Of a stretch of 64,000 nt of DNA, positions 9,682 to 19,671 are shown piece after piece. Both the position numbers and the translations under genes were made by a program. Each line of letters opens with the position of its first letter. Position 1 is the stretch's first letter. Location: contig JAGFNQ010007676.1 in assembly GCA_024364735.1 (NCBI GenBank), positions 1 through 64,000 on the forward strand, read 5' to 3'. The DNA is from Boesenbergia rotunda (lineage: Eukaryota > Streptophyta > Magnoliopsida > Zingiberales > Zingiberaceae). Below the pieces are notes generated by a model. The model was not told the DNA's origin, did not search any database, and was given only the letters and a program-made list of their open reading frames with translations.

Positions 9682-9792
9682 GCTTTCACTGCACACTAGA
9701 TTAACTTGTTAGAAAACAAGAAAGACTTAACTTTTGACCTATGTTGCCATTATCAAAACACAGGTTTGACTTAGGTGCATTCTGCACCAACA

Positions 9793-10560
9793 ATCTCCCC
9801 CTTTTTGATTTATGGCAACCCTAGTTCAAAAAGTTAAGTTTAAACAAGACATGAAAAAGTTTTAACTTTTGTTCCCTCCCCCTGGAAGGAATCTCCCCCT
9901 AGATTTTTCAAAAATTCGTGGGGTTTTAAAAACTTTACTTGTACTTTGAAAACTTAAGTTTTAGGTACTTAGAAGTAACTTAAAAATACATAGTAGAGTT
10001 TTTTTAAAGCATAATTAGAGTACTTAAGAAATTTTAAAGTCTTAAGTTTTAAAGTACTCAAAATGTTAGCTTAAGTACTCGGTAGGATATAACAAGCTTA
10101 AGTACTTAGTAGGTTTTGAAACACTTTAGTACTTAACAATTTTGAAAAACTTAAGCTTTAGAGTAAAAAATTTTTTGACAAGCTTAAGTTAGATCCTTTT
10201 GAAAGGCTAGAGTATTTTGCAAAATTTTGAAAGCTTGAAAAAATTTTGAAGCTAGAGTACTTAGCAATATTTTGAAAGCTTGAGTAAAGAATTTTGGAGT
10301 TAGAGTACTTAGCAAAATTTTGAAAGCTTGGAAAAAAATTTGAAGCTAGAGTACTTAGCAAAAATTTTGAAAGCTTGAAAAAAATTTTGAAGCTAGAAAG
10401 CTTTAAGAACTTAAGTACTTCTTCAAAAAGTTTAAGCTTTTGCATAAAGGATAAGTATGTTTTTGAACCTTTTTGAATAAAGAAAAATTTTGAAAAAATA
10501 ATTTAAAATTTTGAAAAATAATTTTTTCTCTTTTCCTATCTCTTTCTCTCCCCCTTTGCC
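9793..10560 (-). other. Polypurine tract cluster and A/T-rich 3' end of SV2
   Basis: On the minus strand AAAAAGGGGGAGAT abuts the 3' LTR. More G-rich purine runs lie near 9872-9882, 9891-9901 and 10549-10558. Between them, 10207-10401 is a tandem repeat of roughly 56 bases (core TTTTGAAAGCTTG followed by TAGAGTACTTAGCAA), about three and a half copies. Confidence 0.75.
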
Positions 10561-11276
10561 ATATATCAAAACAGATAAATGTAGCATGAATAAAGAAAAT
10601 AAATAATAATTTGCTGTACTGAACCAGTTAGATTTACACTAAATCAATCAATTTTCTCTGTAGGGACCTGTCTAACCCAATTAGCTACTTACTAACTGTT
10701 ATATACAGTAGTTTTTGCTAGGGTTAGTCAAGTTAAGTGTTTCTGTTCAAGTTAGATTTTCTAAGCTTGACACTTAACTTGATTGCTGTATAAGTTGTAT
10801 TTAGTGCCCCAATTACTGCAGATGCACTGACTTAAAGCATCTTGAATTAAGGCAAAGACCTAAGCATCTCAACCCTTTCTAGGTTATCAATCAACAGTAC
10901 CCTAAGGTGCTTGTGAGATGCTGGCTTCTAAGTCTATAGGTGCATGCAGTTCTAGAGTTAGGGCCTAGGCTAAGTCCATTTTCGAAAAATCCCTAGTTTT
11001 GAAAGGGGGTAGTTTTGAAAAAAAAATAAAACTACGTCGAAAGTGAAAACTGATTTTGAAATTGAGTAAAGCAGTTTTTCAAATTCTTTTAAAAATAATT
11101 TTAAATCAAGAAAAAAAATTAATCTATTCTACAAAGCACAATCCTAACTACTCATAATTTGATCAACAGAAAATAAAGCAGGTAATCAAGGTTCAAATAC
11201 AGTCAAACAGTCAAACACGAGTCAACCCTACCGAGTAGGGGCAGTCAGATAGTTTTGAGTACAATGCGAAGTAAAT
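10561..11276 (-). other. SV2 spacer between accessory ORF and polypurine cluster
   Basis: A non-coding A/T-rich stretch with no frame and no clear repeat. It is probably the 3' untranslated part of the accessory transcript. Confidence 0.5.
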
Positions 11277-12507
11277 CTAAGACGAAGGACCGGGATGATC
11301 AGATGGACCCGGCTGCCATGAATCGAATCGTGCCATCATCTCTAAGAATCGTGCATCAGCTACTTCTCTATCAGCTCGGCGAGAGTCCATCTGCTCTATA
11401 TGATAAGCCTCGACCTCCTCTCGGAGACTCTGTATCTGTGTCTCCATACGGGTCACTCTCTCGTAGAGTGTCGGTGGAGCGTCTATATGGGCTCGGGCTT
11501 CTGCTGCTATATCTGTGACGTCGTACTCGACTTCCTCGTCCGAATCGATCTGGGGAGCTGCTCTCCGACGTCTCCAGGACAAGACCCCGGTACCGGACAC
11601 CTCTATACCAGCTAGGGCAAAGTTTCTATAGCCTATTTCATCGTAGTCAGTTAAGGCGGCCATCTCTCCCTCGGTAATGTTTCTACCGTGGTGATGTAAT
11701 ATGGACGTAATAATGTGGCAGTAAGGTGTGCGTACCTGCCCTTGTGTGGTAACACTAGATGCGTGTAGGATAGTCTGAAATATATGAAGTCCTATGTCGA
11801 TGTCAAGCTGGTGAATCATGGCATACAGTAGAAAGGCGTGGAATGGACGCATAGTGGTGACATCCCTGGTAGATAATGGTAGGATACATCGGACTATGAC
11901 CCTATATAGGGCGTAGTCCTGTACTTCTAATTCGACAGACTGAAATCGTCTGGCCACGGGTTGCCTAAAGAAATATGAGTGCAATGTATCTAAGGTAATC
12001 TCAGAGTAGGGAGCATCAAAGGGAGGCTCCCTAGAAGGGTAACAACAGAAGGTGGACTGCGAGAGTCGTAGTCCTAGAAATCGGTTGAGTAAAGTTGGTG
12101 TGATAGTTAGGGGAATACCTTGAACCATGGTGGAGAACACGAGATTATCCTGTCTAATGATATTATTGTAAAATTCTGCACATAAGGAAGTATTGATTGG
12201 GTGGGTGCAGAATACAAGATTATCCAGTTGGTAGTGGTTTATGACGTTCATAGCTAGGGGACAGGATTGGGTGAAGAATAGTCTATTCAAGTAGCTTGTC
12301 TTAATGGGTTTATAGGTGGTACGAGAGAACTTATTACACAATTCTAAGTTGGGAAACCTAGGATCAGGACTAGGTTGAGTACCGGGTTCTGCCTGATTAG
12401 GTCGCCGTCTTCTAAGAGAAGGAATGTATACTTAAAGAAATGTGCATTTAATGAAAAATTGAAAAGAAATTAACAAAAAAAATATACCGGTTTGCTCGGG
12501 GAGGCAT
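11277..12507 (-). CDS. SV2 accessory ORF, two exons, putative plant transposon protein type
   Basis: The main frame runs from 12411 to 11277 on the minus strand. The likely start is ATG at 12507-12505, in a short first exon of 20 bases followed by an intron at 12487-12412 (GT at 12487, AG at 12412, 76 bases, T-rich). Removing it keeps the frame and gives about 384 residues. The middle resembles the 'putative plant transposon protein' domain found downstream of or between retroelement genes. Its function is unknown to me. A predicted coiled coil with a TLYERVTRMETQIQSLREE stretch occupies about residues 315-370, and the C-terminus is Pro/Ser rich. I see no signal peptide or membrane segment, so calling it an envelope protein is not supported. 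It has its own TATA box and upstream repeat modules, which suggests a subgenomic mRNA. Confidence 0.82.
12412..12487 (-). other. Predicted intron in the SV2 accessory ORF
   Basis: On the minus strand the donor reads CG|GTATAT and the acceptor CTTCTCTTAG|AAG. The intron is A/T rich and 76 bases long, within the plant range. The split codon rejoins in frame as arginine. Confidence 0.7.
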
Positions 12508-12618
12508 TGTTGAAGATGAGGGCTTGAGAACTTGAGAGGGTTGCAAGATCTCTTGGAAGGTTGAAAGTTGAGGAGGAGAAGTGTTTTGGGTGTGAAGAGA
12601 AGAAGGGGAAGGGAGCCC

Positions 12619-12629
12619 CTTTTTATATG
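12619..12629 (-). promoter_or_regulatory. Internal TATA box for the accessory ORF
   Basis: Minus-strand GCATATAAAAAGGGG lies about 115 bases upstream of the ATG at 12507. The sequence between is C/T rich, free of ATG and typical of a plant 5' untranslated region. Confidence 0.75.
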
Positions 12630-12637
12630 CGGTTTTG

Positions 12638-12928
12638 GGCGCCCTTCCTCGGGAGGGCGCCTTGACTGGTGAGGGCGCCCCTACCAGTGAGGGCGCCTTC
12701 ACCAGGCCTGTCGTTGCCTTTCGGCAGCTTTCTGCCGTGAAAGGACTGTGGGAGGACGCCTTGACTGGAGAGGGCGCCTCTACCCAGAGCTGCAGCTGCC
12801 TTTTGGCAGCTTTTGACCAATAAAGGGGTATACGAAGGCACCCTGAAGCTCCAGGGCGCCCTGGTCAGCGTGCAGTAGCAGAGGGACTTTTTGACCAGCC
12901 TTGGGGCGCCCACACGGATTTGGGCGCC
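12638..12928 (-). repeat. GGCGCC palindrome block upstream of the internal promoter
   Basis: At least eight GGCGCC copies, many as GAGGGCGCC, lie directly upstream of the internal TATA box. The arrangement mirrors the LTR promoters of SV2, SV3 and SV6. Confidence 0.85.
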
Positions 12929-12962
12929 CTAAGGACTAGCTTTTAACCCTAAGGGAGTGCAT

Positions 12963-13079
12963 TTGACCAGATTTGACCTGATTTGACTATGTTGACCGTG
13001 GTTTGACTTATGTTGACCGTGGTTTGACTTATGTTGACCGTGGTTTGACTATGTTGACCGTGGTTTGACTATGTTGACC
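12963..13079 (+). promoter_or_regulatory. Array of twelve W-box motifs
   Basis: Twelve TTGAC cores stand in 117 bases, seven as TTGACC and five as TTGACT, all on the plus strand. The unit is about 22 bases (GTTGACCGTGGTTTGACTTAT). TTGACC/T is the WRKY-factor W-box. The array lies 330-460 bases upstream of the internal TATA box on the minus strand. Confidence 0.8.
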
Positions 13080-13711
13080 ATGGTTTGAAATATAGAATTT
13101 TACTGCAATACAGGTATTAAAGGAATCATAATTTAGTCTTAATTTTACTGTCTCACCCAAATCTAGGGTTTTTAATCACGTTAACCTTATAGGTTTTGTG
13201 AGACAGGTTTTGATAGTTTTAAAAATTTTGATTAATTTTGAAAACAATTTAAATTTTGAAAACTTAAATAATTTTAAAATTTTGAAAAGATGTTCACATC
13301 TATAAATAACTGAAATTTTGTGTTAGATTCGAATTTGACAAAGAATAATTTGAATTTGAATTTCAAAAATTGGCTTCCAGGTCTTGGCGAGGCACAAGGC
13401 CTTCTTTGGCCGTAGCCTTATGGGATCATCCACCCTTTCCTTGACAAAGCCTTTTAATGAAATTTCATTTTCAAAAATTCTTTGAAAAATTTCTGGTCTA
13501 ACTAGTTTAGGTTTTGGATCGGTAGCTTCGGCTAGTTCCGCCAAATTGGCTTCCCTAACGTACTATCATCTCACCTCCACCTAATACTATGTTGTCAAAT
13601 TTCAGCTAAGTCTGTTTAGTCCTTATACTAACCATTTCTAATTTTAAGCATGGTAATTTGTAGAAATTAAATAAACAATCAATCAAGCAATTGAACTCAA
13701 GAATAACAATT
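13080..13711 (-). other. SV2 non-coding spacer after gag
   Basis: No credible gene. The short frame at 13323-13544 has a counterpart in reverse orientation at about 25130-25330 in SV3 (shared words such as GGCTACGGCCAAAGAAGGCC), so this spacer is homologous between the two elements and probably derives from an older coding or untranslated part. Confidence 0.6.
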
Positions 13712-15355
13712 TTATCTAATAATGAATATAGTTTTCAGTTTGGCTCCCCCTGGACTAAAGCCACGGTGATGGTTAGGCAAGATGTGAATCTTGTCCTTGG
13801 GGACCCAATACTGATTTGATCCAGTCGGTTGGTTCAGGCACAGTTTAGGTACCCATGCCTGAAATTTTCCTCTGGACTGATTCAGTACAGTCAAATATGA
13901 TCTTTGTCGGGATTTGGTTCGGTAGCCAAGTCCGGATCGATTTAGAACTGATTTCTGTTTTCCAAGTATCATGTCAAGACCCTTGGAACCAGATGTAAAT
14001 CGTTCTAAAGCTGATCTAAGATCCTTAACCTGAGTTTTCAGGGAGGAGTTCTCCTTTTCAAGTTTTTCAACTTGAGTAGGAGTTCCTTCCTGAACCTTCT
14101 CGGTTAAGGGTTTAGAGTCAGCACCCTCTTTCAGGAGTTTTACTTCCTGTCGGAGGGTTTCGACCCGGAGTTTGGCTTTTGCCAAATCTCGAGAAAGAAA
14201 AGAAATTAATTCACTTAATTGCGATATATTAAAACCTGTTACCTTAATTTCTCCGTCTTCTGTGAAGGTCAGCTCGCCGTCCTCTTGTTCTGTTTCTGAC
14301 TCAGTCTCGACTTTATCTGAGGCGGTCAGAGCTAGGAGGTTGGACTGGGGTGCCTCTTCTTCTTCTTCTGAGGAAGACTCGTCCCAGGTTGCTTGTAGTG
14401 CCTTCTTTCTTCTTGTCTTTTTAGTCTCCTTTAGGTTAGGGCACTCTGACTTGTAGTGGCCCTTTTTCTTGCACTCGTAGCAGGTTACATTGGGCTTGTT
14501 TGCTGGTTCAGCTGGTTCGTCCTTTCTTCGGCCGGTTTTCCGTTTGTTGGTTCGGTTCTTCAGCTCCTTGTAGTAGCTTCGAGCGAGCCGGACCAGCTTA
14601 GTTTGATCTCTTTCTTCTTCTTCTGAATCTGAGTCTGAGTTAGACTCGGTTTCAGGTTCAGGCTTCTTCTTCATTGTCCTTCCAGTCTTGCCTGCAAGAA
14701 AAGCAATACCTTTCTCAACCATATTGGTGTTAGTTTGTTCGTGCAGTTCTAGTTCAGAAAATAATTCGTCTAATTTTATTTTTGAAAGATCCCTAGAGAC
14801 CTTGTATGCATCTACCATAGATGCCCACAAGGTGTTTCTAGGGAAGGCGTTTAGAGCATACCTTATTAGGTCACGGTTTTCAACCTTGTGACCTATTGTG
14901 TGAAGACCGTTCATTACCTCTTGGATTCGTGCGTGGAGCTGGGCTGCTGTTTCGTTGTCGGCCATCTTGATGGTGTAGAGTTTGTTTAGTAGCAGATCCC
15001 TCTTGCTGATCTGAGTATCTGAAGTCCCTTCGTGCAGCTCGATCAGTTTTGTCCATAGCTCTTTTGCACTGTTGAAGGGGCCCACGCGGTTCAGCTCTTC
15101 CTTTGTCAGCCCGCATTGTAGGGTTTGTGTCGCTTTTGCATCGGCTTCTATCTTGCGTTTAAGGGAGTTGTCCCATTCGGAGTAGCTTTGTGGTTGTCCT
15201 TCAGCGTTTCGGGGGATCTCCAGACCGGACTGGATGATGATCCACATATCCACCTGAGTTTTCAGGTGGACCTCCATACGACTTTTCCAGTAAGGAAAGT
15301 CTTCTCCACTGAAAAGCGGAGGTCTGGCGGTGCTGAATCCCTCTTGCATGGCCAT
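13712..15355 (-). CDS. SV2 Gag, Sirevirus type, intact
   Basis: A 547-residue Gag with no stop or frameshift. Residues 1-220 match the capsid-like region of plant Copia Gag (DUF4219/UBN2 type), with the start motif MAMQEGFSTARPP, FPYWKSRME and the segment ALNAFPRNTLWASMVDAYK. A basic and acidic linker follows. One zinc knuckle, CYECKKKGHYKSEC, lies at 292-305 and is a complete CX2CX4HX4C. Glu-rich tracts and a coiled coil (about 385-460) follow, then WVPK motifs near the end. The start follows the primer site by about 220 bases. No protease or pol follows in frame or downstream. Gag would form the particle and bind RNA, and may act on other elements' RNA too. It is longer than minimal Copia Gags, as is usual for Sireviruses. 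Confidence 0.93.
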   Translation of the reverse strand: MAMQEGFSTARPPLFSGEDFPYWKSRMEVHLKTQVDMWIIIQSGLEIPRNAEGQPQSYSEWDNSLKRKIEADAKATQTLQCGLTKEELNRVGPFNSAKELWTKLIELHEGTSDTQISKRDLLLNKLYTIKMADNETAAQLHARIQEVMNGLHTIGHKVENRDLIRYALNAFPRNTLWASMVDAYKVSRDLSKIKLDELFSELELHEQTNTNMVEKGIAFLAGKTGRTMKKKPEPETESNSDSDSEEEERDQTKLVRLARSYYKELKNRTNKRKTGRRKDEPAEPANKPNVTCYECKKKGHYKSECPNLKETKKTRRKKALQATWDESSSEEEEEAPQSNLLALTASDKVETESETEQEDGELTFTEDGEIKVTGFNISQLSELISFLSRDLAKAKLRVETLRQEVKLLKEGADSKPLTEKVQEGTPTQVEKLEKENSSLKTQVKDLRSALERFTSGSKGLDMILGKQKSVLNRSGLGYRTKSRQRSYLTVLNQSRGKFQAWVPKLCLNQPTGSNQYWVPKDKIHILPNHHRGFSPGGAKLKTIFIIR

Positions 15356-15570
15356 TGGATCTATAACAAAAAAAACGACAGAAAAACAAATTTTCCAAGA
15401 CTAGGTCTTGGATTAGTAGTGTTGGATTAGGAAATAAAATATCGAGGGGTGTCGCACCAACCTCGATTAAAAAAAAATCGAACGAAAAAAAAATATTTTT
15501 TTTAAAAAAAAATTCGAAAATCCGAAAAGAAATTTTCAAACTGGTGGTTGCACCAAGTTTGAATAACCCC

Positions 15571-15582
15571 TCTCTGATATCA
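15571..15582 (-). other. SV2 primer binding site with one substitution
   Basis: The minus strand reads TGATATCAGAGA two bases after the LTR end CCAACA. Compared with the common TGGTATCAGAGC it differs at the third and last bases, so it may prime less well or with a different initiator tRNA. Confidence 0.8.
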
Positions 15583-15584
15583 CT

Positions 15585-16900
15585 TGTTGGATCGATAGAG
15601 TCGATAGAGGGGGGTGAATATCGACAAAACTTTTCGAATTTATGAAGAGAGCAATTTGCACAGCCGAAAGAAATTAAGACACGCGAACACAGTATTTTTT
15701 ACTTGGTTCGGAGCCTAGGTCGACTTCTACTCCAAGGCCCACGATCGTTGATCGTTTACTTTGGGCAATTCTATATGAACGCAAAATCAGTTTACAGAAA
15801 GAGATTTACAAGTATAGCACTATAAACTTTTTAATAAAAAAATTTCTTCTGTTACCGACGTCCGGTTGTGGGTTGACTTTCCGGAGCAGCAGGACGTCGT
15901 CGCTCGAGTTGGGCAGTTTTCGGAACAAGGCGTGAGCACAGAAGAGCGTGGAGGCTTTGGTACGAAGTTGATGTTGAAGGCTTGGGCATTGGGTGCTATT
16001 TATACCACCCAGGGGCGCCCTGGACGTCGGGGGCGCCCTGCCACGTGTCAAGCGATCCGCAGATCGCTCGGTCAACTTCTATCCCGCTCGAACAGGGATT
16101 AAGTTTGACCATGGAGGCGCCTTGGTCGTAGAGGGCGCCTTGGCTGACTTCTTCCGCGCAGAAATCTCGGCTGTGGATAAAGCTGGAGCTTCGCAGTCTT
16201 GGGCTGGAGGCGCCTTGGCTGCTGAGGGCGCCTTCACTGACGAGGGCGCCTTCGCTGCTGAGGGCGCCTTGCTCAGTAAACAGCTGAAGCCCTTTTTGCT
16301 TTGCTTGGTTTTGGTTCACCTTGAGGGCGCCCTGGACACTCAGGGCGCCTTACTCAGCTGCTGCCTCACTCCTTTGAGGCTCTCTGAGTTGCAGACACAC
16401 GTTCCTTCGGTCCTGCATCCATGGTTAGTCCAAAACACAATAAAACAATTAATTATTATTTTATACAGCCTTAGATGTCTTGGTTCTGACTTTGGTCTCC
16501 CAAATGGAGTCCTAGGTCGAACCGACGCCTACAGTTCCCTCGACGGGGAACGCGTCCTCACCTACTCCTCTCGGGAGAATTTACCTGATGCCAACCGTTC
16601 CTTTGGTTGGACTTTTGTCTGACGATCCTTTGTCAGATCTTGGATGCCGAGCTGCCCTTCGCTCGGTGCCTAGCATTCCTTCGCTAGGTCTTCAGTCCCA
16701 GACTGTCCTTCGCCTGGCGCCTAGCAGTCCTTCGCTAGGGCTTTTAACTTTGGCATTCCTTCGCCAGTGCCTAGCGGTCCTTTGCTAGGGCTTTCATTGC
16801 ACACTAGATTAACTTGTTAGAAAACAAGAAAGACTTAACTTTTGACCTATGTTGCCATTATCAAAACACAGGTTTGACTTAGGTGCATTCTGCACCAACA
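15585..16900 (-). repeat. 5' LTR of SV2
   Basis: Same architecture as the 3' LTR, including the hairpin array at 16591-16789 and the GGCGCC block at about 16012-16350. Differences are scattered single bases. The second array keeps every stem of the first, with substitutions mostly in the loops (AATCCTTC against AGTCCTTC). Confidence 0.93.
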
Positions 16901-18068
16901 CTCACATGCGTTCTTGACATCAATGAAACAAAGGTAGGTTGTTTAGGTCGGTAACCTATACCGGCCTTGTTGTAAACCGCTCTTTGGGAATTAAGTATCA
17001 TATCTAAAGTTTTGGAGCTAGTTGAAAATTTCTCAAGAATATTCTTAAGGTTTTCAACTTCACTCTTCAAGTCCTTATTTTCATCCTCAAGAATCTTAAC
17101 ATGCAAGTCATCACTTACTTCATCCTTAGAGGTTTTTAATTGTTCAACTTCTAATCTTAACGATTGTACTTTGACCTTAGATTTCTTTAACAAATCAGTT
17201 AAGCATGCAATAGTCTTATTGTATTTATCTAACTTCGGAGAGATTACCTCTTCATCATCCGAAGATGATGAAGCCGCGGTTGAGAAGTCACTTGATTCGT
17301 CTCCTCTCTCCTTGGTTGACTCTTCTAAGGTCATGAAGGTCATGTGACAGTAGCTTATCTCCTCCTCCTTTTCCTTCTTCTCCTTCTTCTTCTTCCTTCT
17401 GTCACCTGCCACAAAAGCCACACCTTTCTCCTTTGGGCTTTGGTTAGCAATCTCTGTAGTTCCATTTCACAAAATAAATCCTCTAATTTAACAAATGAAA
17501 GATCCTTGGATACCTTGTAGGCATCCACCATGGATGACCATAAGGCATTCCTAGGGAAGGATTTGAGGACATACCTTACAAGGTCTCGGTTCTCTACCTT
17601 CTTATTGATCGAATGCAAGCCATTGAAGATTTCCTTGAACCGACCATGAAGCATACTTACTGTTTCATTTTCTTCCATGGAGAGATTTTGGAGTTGGCTG
17701 AGAAGAAGGTCTTTCTTGGCTCTCCGGGTATCTTGAGTTTCTTCATGGAGCTCAATGAGCTTGTTCCAAAGGTATTTGGCAGTGGTGAATGGGCCAACCT
17801 TGATCAGCTGCTCCTTGGTCATCCCACATTGCAAGGTGACCACAGCTTTCACATCAGCTTTCCCCTTTCGGATTTGTTCTACCGACCACCTTGAGAACTC
17901 GAGCTCTTTTCCCTCAGCATCCTTTGGAGGGGAGAAACCCTCCGTGACAGCGAACCACATGTTGATGTTAGTCTTCAAGTAATACTCCATCCTTGACCTC
18001 AAATATTGGAAGTCGGCTCCGTCAAAGAATGGAGGTCGGTAGGTGCTGAAGCCTTCCCTCATGGCCAT
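16901..18068 (-). pseudogene. SV1 gag, N-terminal piece, frameshifted, no zinc knuckle
   Basis: Starts at ATG 18068-18066 with MAMREGFSTYRPPFF, about 45 bases from the primer site. The capsid-like region covers about 200 residues and contains VLKSFPRNALWSSMVDAYK, close to SV2. A frameshift near 17458 breaks the frame, and the continuation (17421 to 16901) is Lys/Glu rich and then a long coiled coil with the segment GIGYRPKQPTF. Unlike SV2 there is no CX2CX4HX4C between the capsid part and the coiled coil. The linker is replaced by a run of Lys/Glu. SV2 interrupts the frame at 16900. The product, if any, could contribute capsid but not the zinc-knuckle RNA-binding function. Confidence 0.85.
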
Positions 18069-18110
18069 CCTTGTAAGCTCTCGGGTGTTAGACTGTTGGA
18101 CAGAGCCCCT

Positions 18111-18123
18111 TGCTCTGATACCA
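18111..18123 (-). other. SV1 primer binding site
   Basis: The minus strand reads TGGTATCAGAGCA, two bases after the 5' LTR end CCAACA at 18126. It is the usual initiator-methionine tRNA site. Confidence 0.88.
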
Positions 18124-18125
18124 CT

Positions 18126-19671
18126 TGTTGGACCTTGGATGACTAGAGAGGGGGGGTGTGAATAGCCAGACACACAAAACACTTGCTTCTTTGAAACTTT
18201 CTGCGATCAGAGATTAGCAGCGGAAGACAAATAGCAGAAACAAAAGCACAAACAAAAACCAGAAAGAACAAACAAATCAGATGCTAACACAGCGATGTAC
18301 AAGGTTCGGAGATAACTTGCCCCTACTCCTTGGCGTGCCAGTGAGGTGGGTGATCCCTTGATCGTCAGCAGATCAAGCCCCCTCGGAACTCCGGATAGAA
18401 TAGCCTCTTATCGGTGGAGAAACCTCTCCACAAACAGTCTCAAGATGATAACAGTTAAGCTCACGAGACAATGAGAAGAATAACTCACAAAAGTGTCACA
18501 GGAACGCTCAAGTAAAAAACTCTACAGAGAGCTCAAAACAACCCAGCCAAACTCCTCTTGTTTTCGGTTTGTTCTCTCCGCTCCTCTGTTTCCCAGCTCC
18601 TTCTTAAGCTTCTGCTCACCATCGCTAGACTCCATCAGCACCCAGTGAACCACAGCCTGACCCACTGACTCCACTGAGCACTCAGTCCACTGAAGACCCC
18701 TTCAGCTTAGCCTCCGGTCAGTCACCAGCCGCGCCAGAAGCCGTTGAGACCTGGAAACAGAAAACAGACAAACCTGCCACGGTGAAAGTCACCGTTGACT
18801 CTTCTCCTTAGTTTGTATCATCCCTGTCTCACCTGCACACTCAACAGAAGCTTAGCAAAGCACATCACAAAGAAATGAGCAGGTATCAGAAAGATTCAGA
18901 GCAAAATCAGAGCGTCTGACCGATCAGACCACCTCTGGACCGATCAGGAGCCAGCCTGATCGGTCTAGGAGAACTTGATCGGTCCAAGTGACCGATCAGG
19001 TCACTTAGACCTTTCTCCAACCTCTTTCTGATCCCTTCTTCTGATCGTTCACCAGAACGATCAGAAACCACACCGAACCATTCTAATCTCTCTCTGATCG
19101 TTCACCAGAACGATCAGAAGCCAATCAGAAGCATTCTGTTCTCTTTCTGATCGTTCACCAGAATGATTAGACTCCCTGGATCGGTCACCAGACCAATCCA
19201 CAATCAGGAGTTAGTGCCAACTCCCTGATCGGTCTCTAGACCGATCCAGCTCCGACCAATTCAACCCTAGCTTCACTCACTAGGATCTGGCTTCACTCAC
19301 CAGGGTTTCGGTCACCTAGCTTCACTCGCTAGGACCCGGCTTCACTCACCAGAATTTCCTTCACCTGGCTTCACTCACCACGACCCGGCTTCACTCACTG
19401 GGGTTTTCGTCACCTGGCTTCACTCACCAGGATCCGGCTTCACCTACCAGGACCCGTCTTCACTCACCGAGATTTCCATCACCTGGCTTCACTCACCAGG
19501 ACCCTATTTCACTCACCGGGGTTTTCGTCACCCGGCTTCAACTCACCAGGACCCGACTTCACTCACCGAGATTTCCATCACCTGGCTTCACTCACCAGGA
19601 CCCGACTTCACTCACCGTGATTTCCGTCACCAGGCTTCACTCACTAGGACCCGGCTTCACTCACTGGGATT
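18126..19671 (-). repeat. 5' LTR of SV1, 3' portion
   Basis: On the minus strand this is the larger, downstream part of the LTR; the first ~103 bases lie at 28520-28418. It holds the TGAGTGAAG-loop hairpins (19265-19670), CTGATCGGTC palindromes (18910-19250) and the tip motif TATTCACACCCCCC. It is interrupted at 19671 by the Athila-like solo LTR. The rejoined length is about 1.65 kb, shorter than the solo copy at 2715 mainly through fewer repeat units. Confidence 0.88.

Larger units (their letters stand above)
8474..9792 (-). repeat. 3' LTR of SV2
   Basis: On the minus strand it starts TGTTGGTGCAGAATG at 9792 and ends ATCGATCCAACA at 8474. In order it carries a hairpin array (9681-9483), a spacer, a block of GGCGCC palindromes (9243-8904), a TATA box and the tip motif TATTCACCCCCC. 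The open frames on either strand here (for example 8885-9340) come from the GGCGCC repeats and are not genes. Confidence 0.93.
8474..16900 (-). mobile_element. SV2: complete pol-less Sirevirus-like element, TSD CTCAC
   Basis: It has two LTRs of about 1.32 kb (8474-9792 and 15585-16900), differing by roughly two per cent by eye, and the five-base repeat CTCAC on both sides (8469-8473 and 16901-16905). On the minus strand the order is 5' LTR, primer site, intact gag (15355-13712), a non-coding spacer, a W-box array, a GC-rich palindrome block, a TATA box, a spliced accessory ORF (12507-11277), several polypurine tracts and the 3' LTR. No pol domain is present, so mobility needs enzymes from another element. 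It inserted into the gag of the related SV1. Confidence 0.95.

Noticed and set aside
11277..12507. Calling the accessory ORF an envelope gene
   Set aside because: No signal peptide, membrane segment or cleavage motif is visible. Only position after gag would support it.
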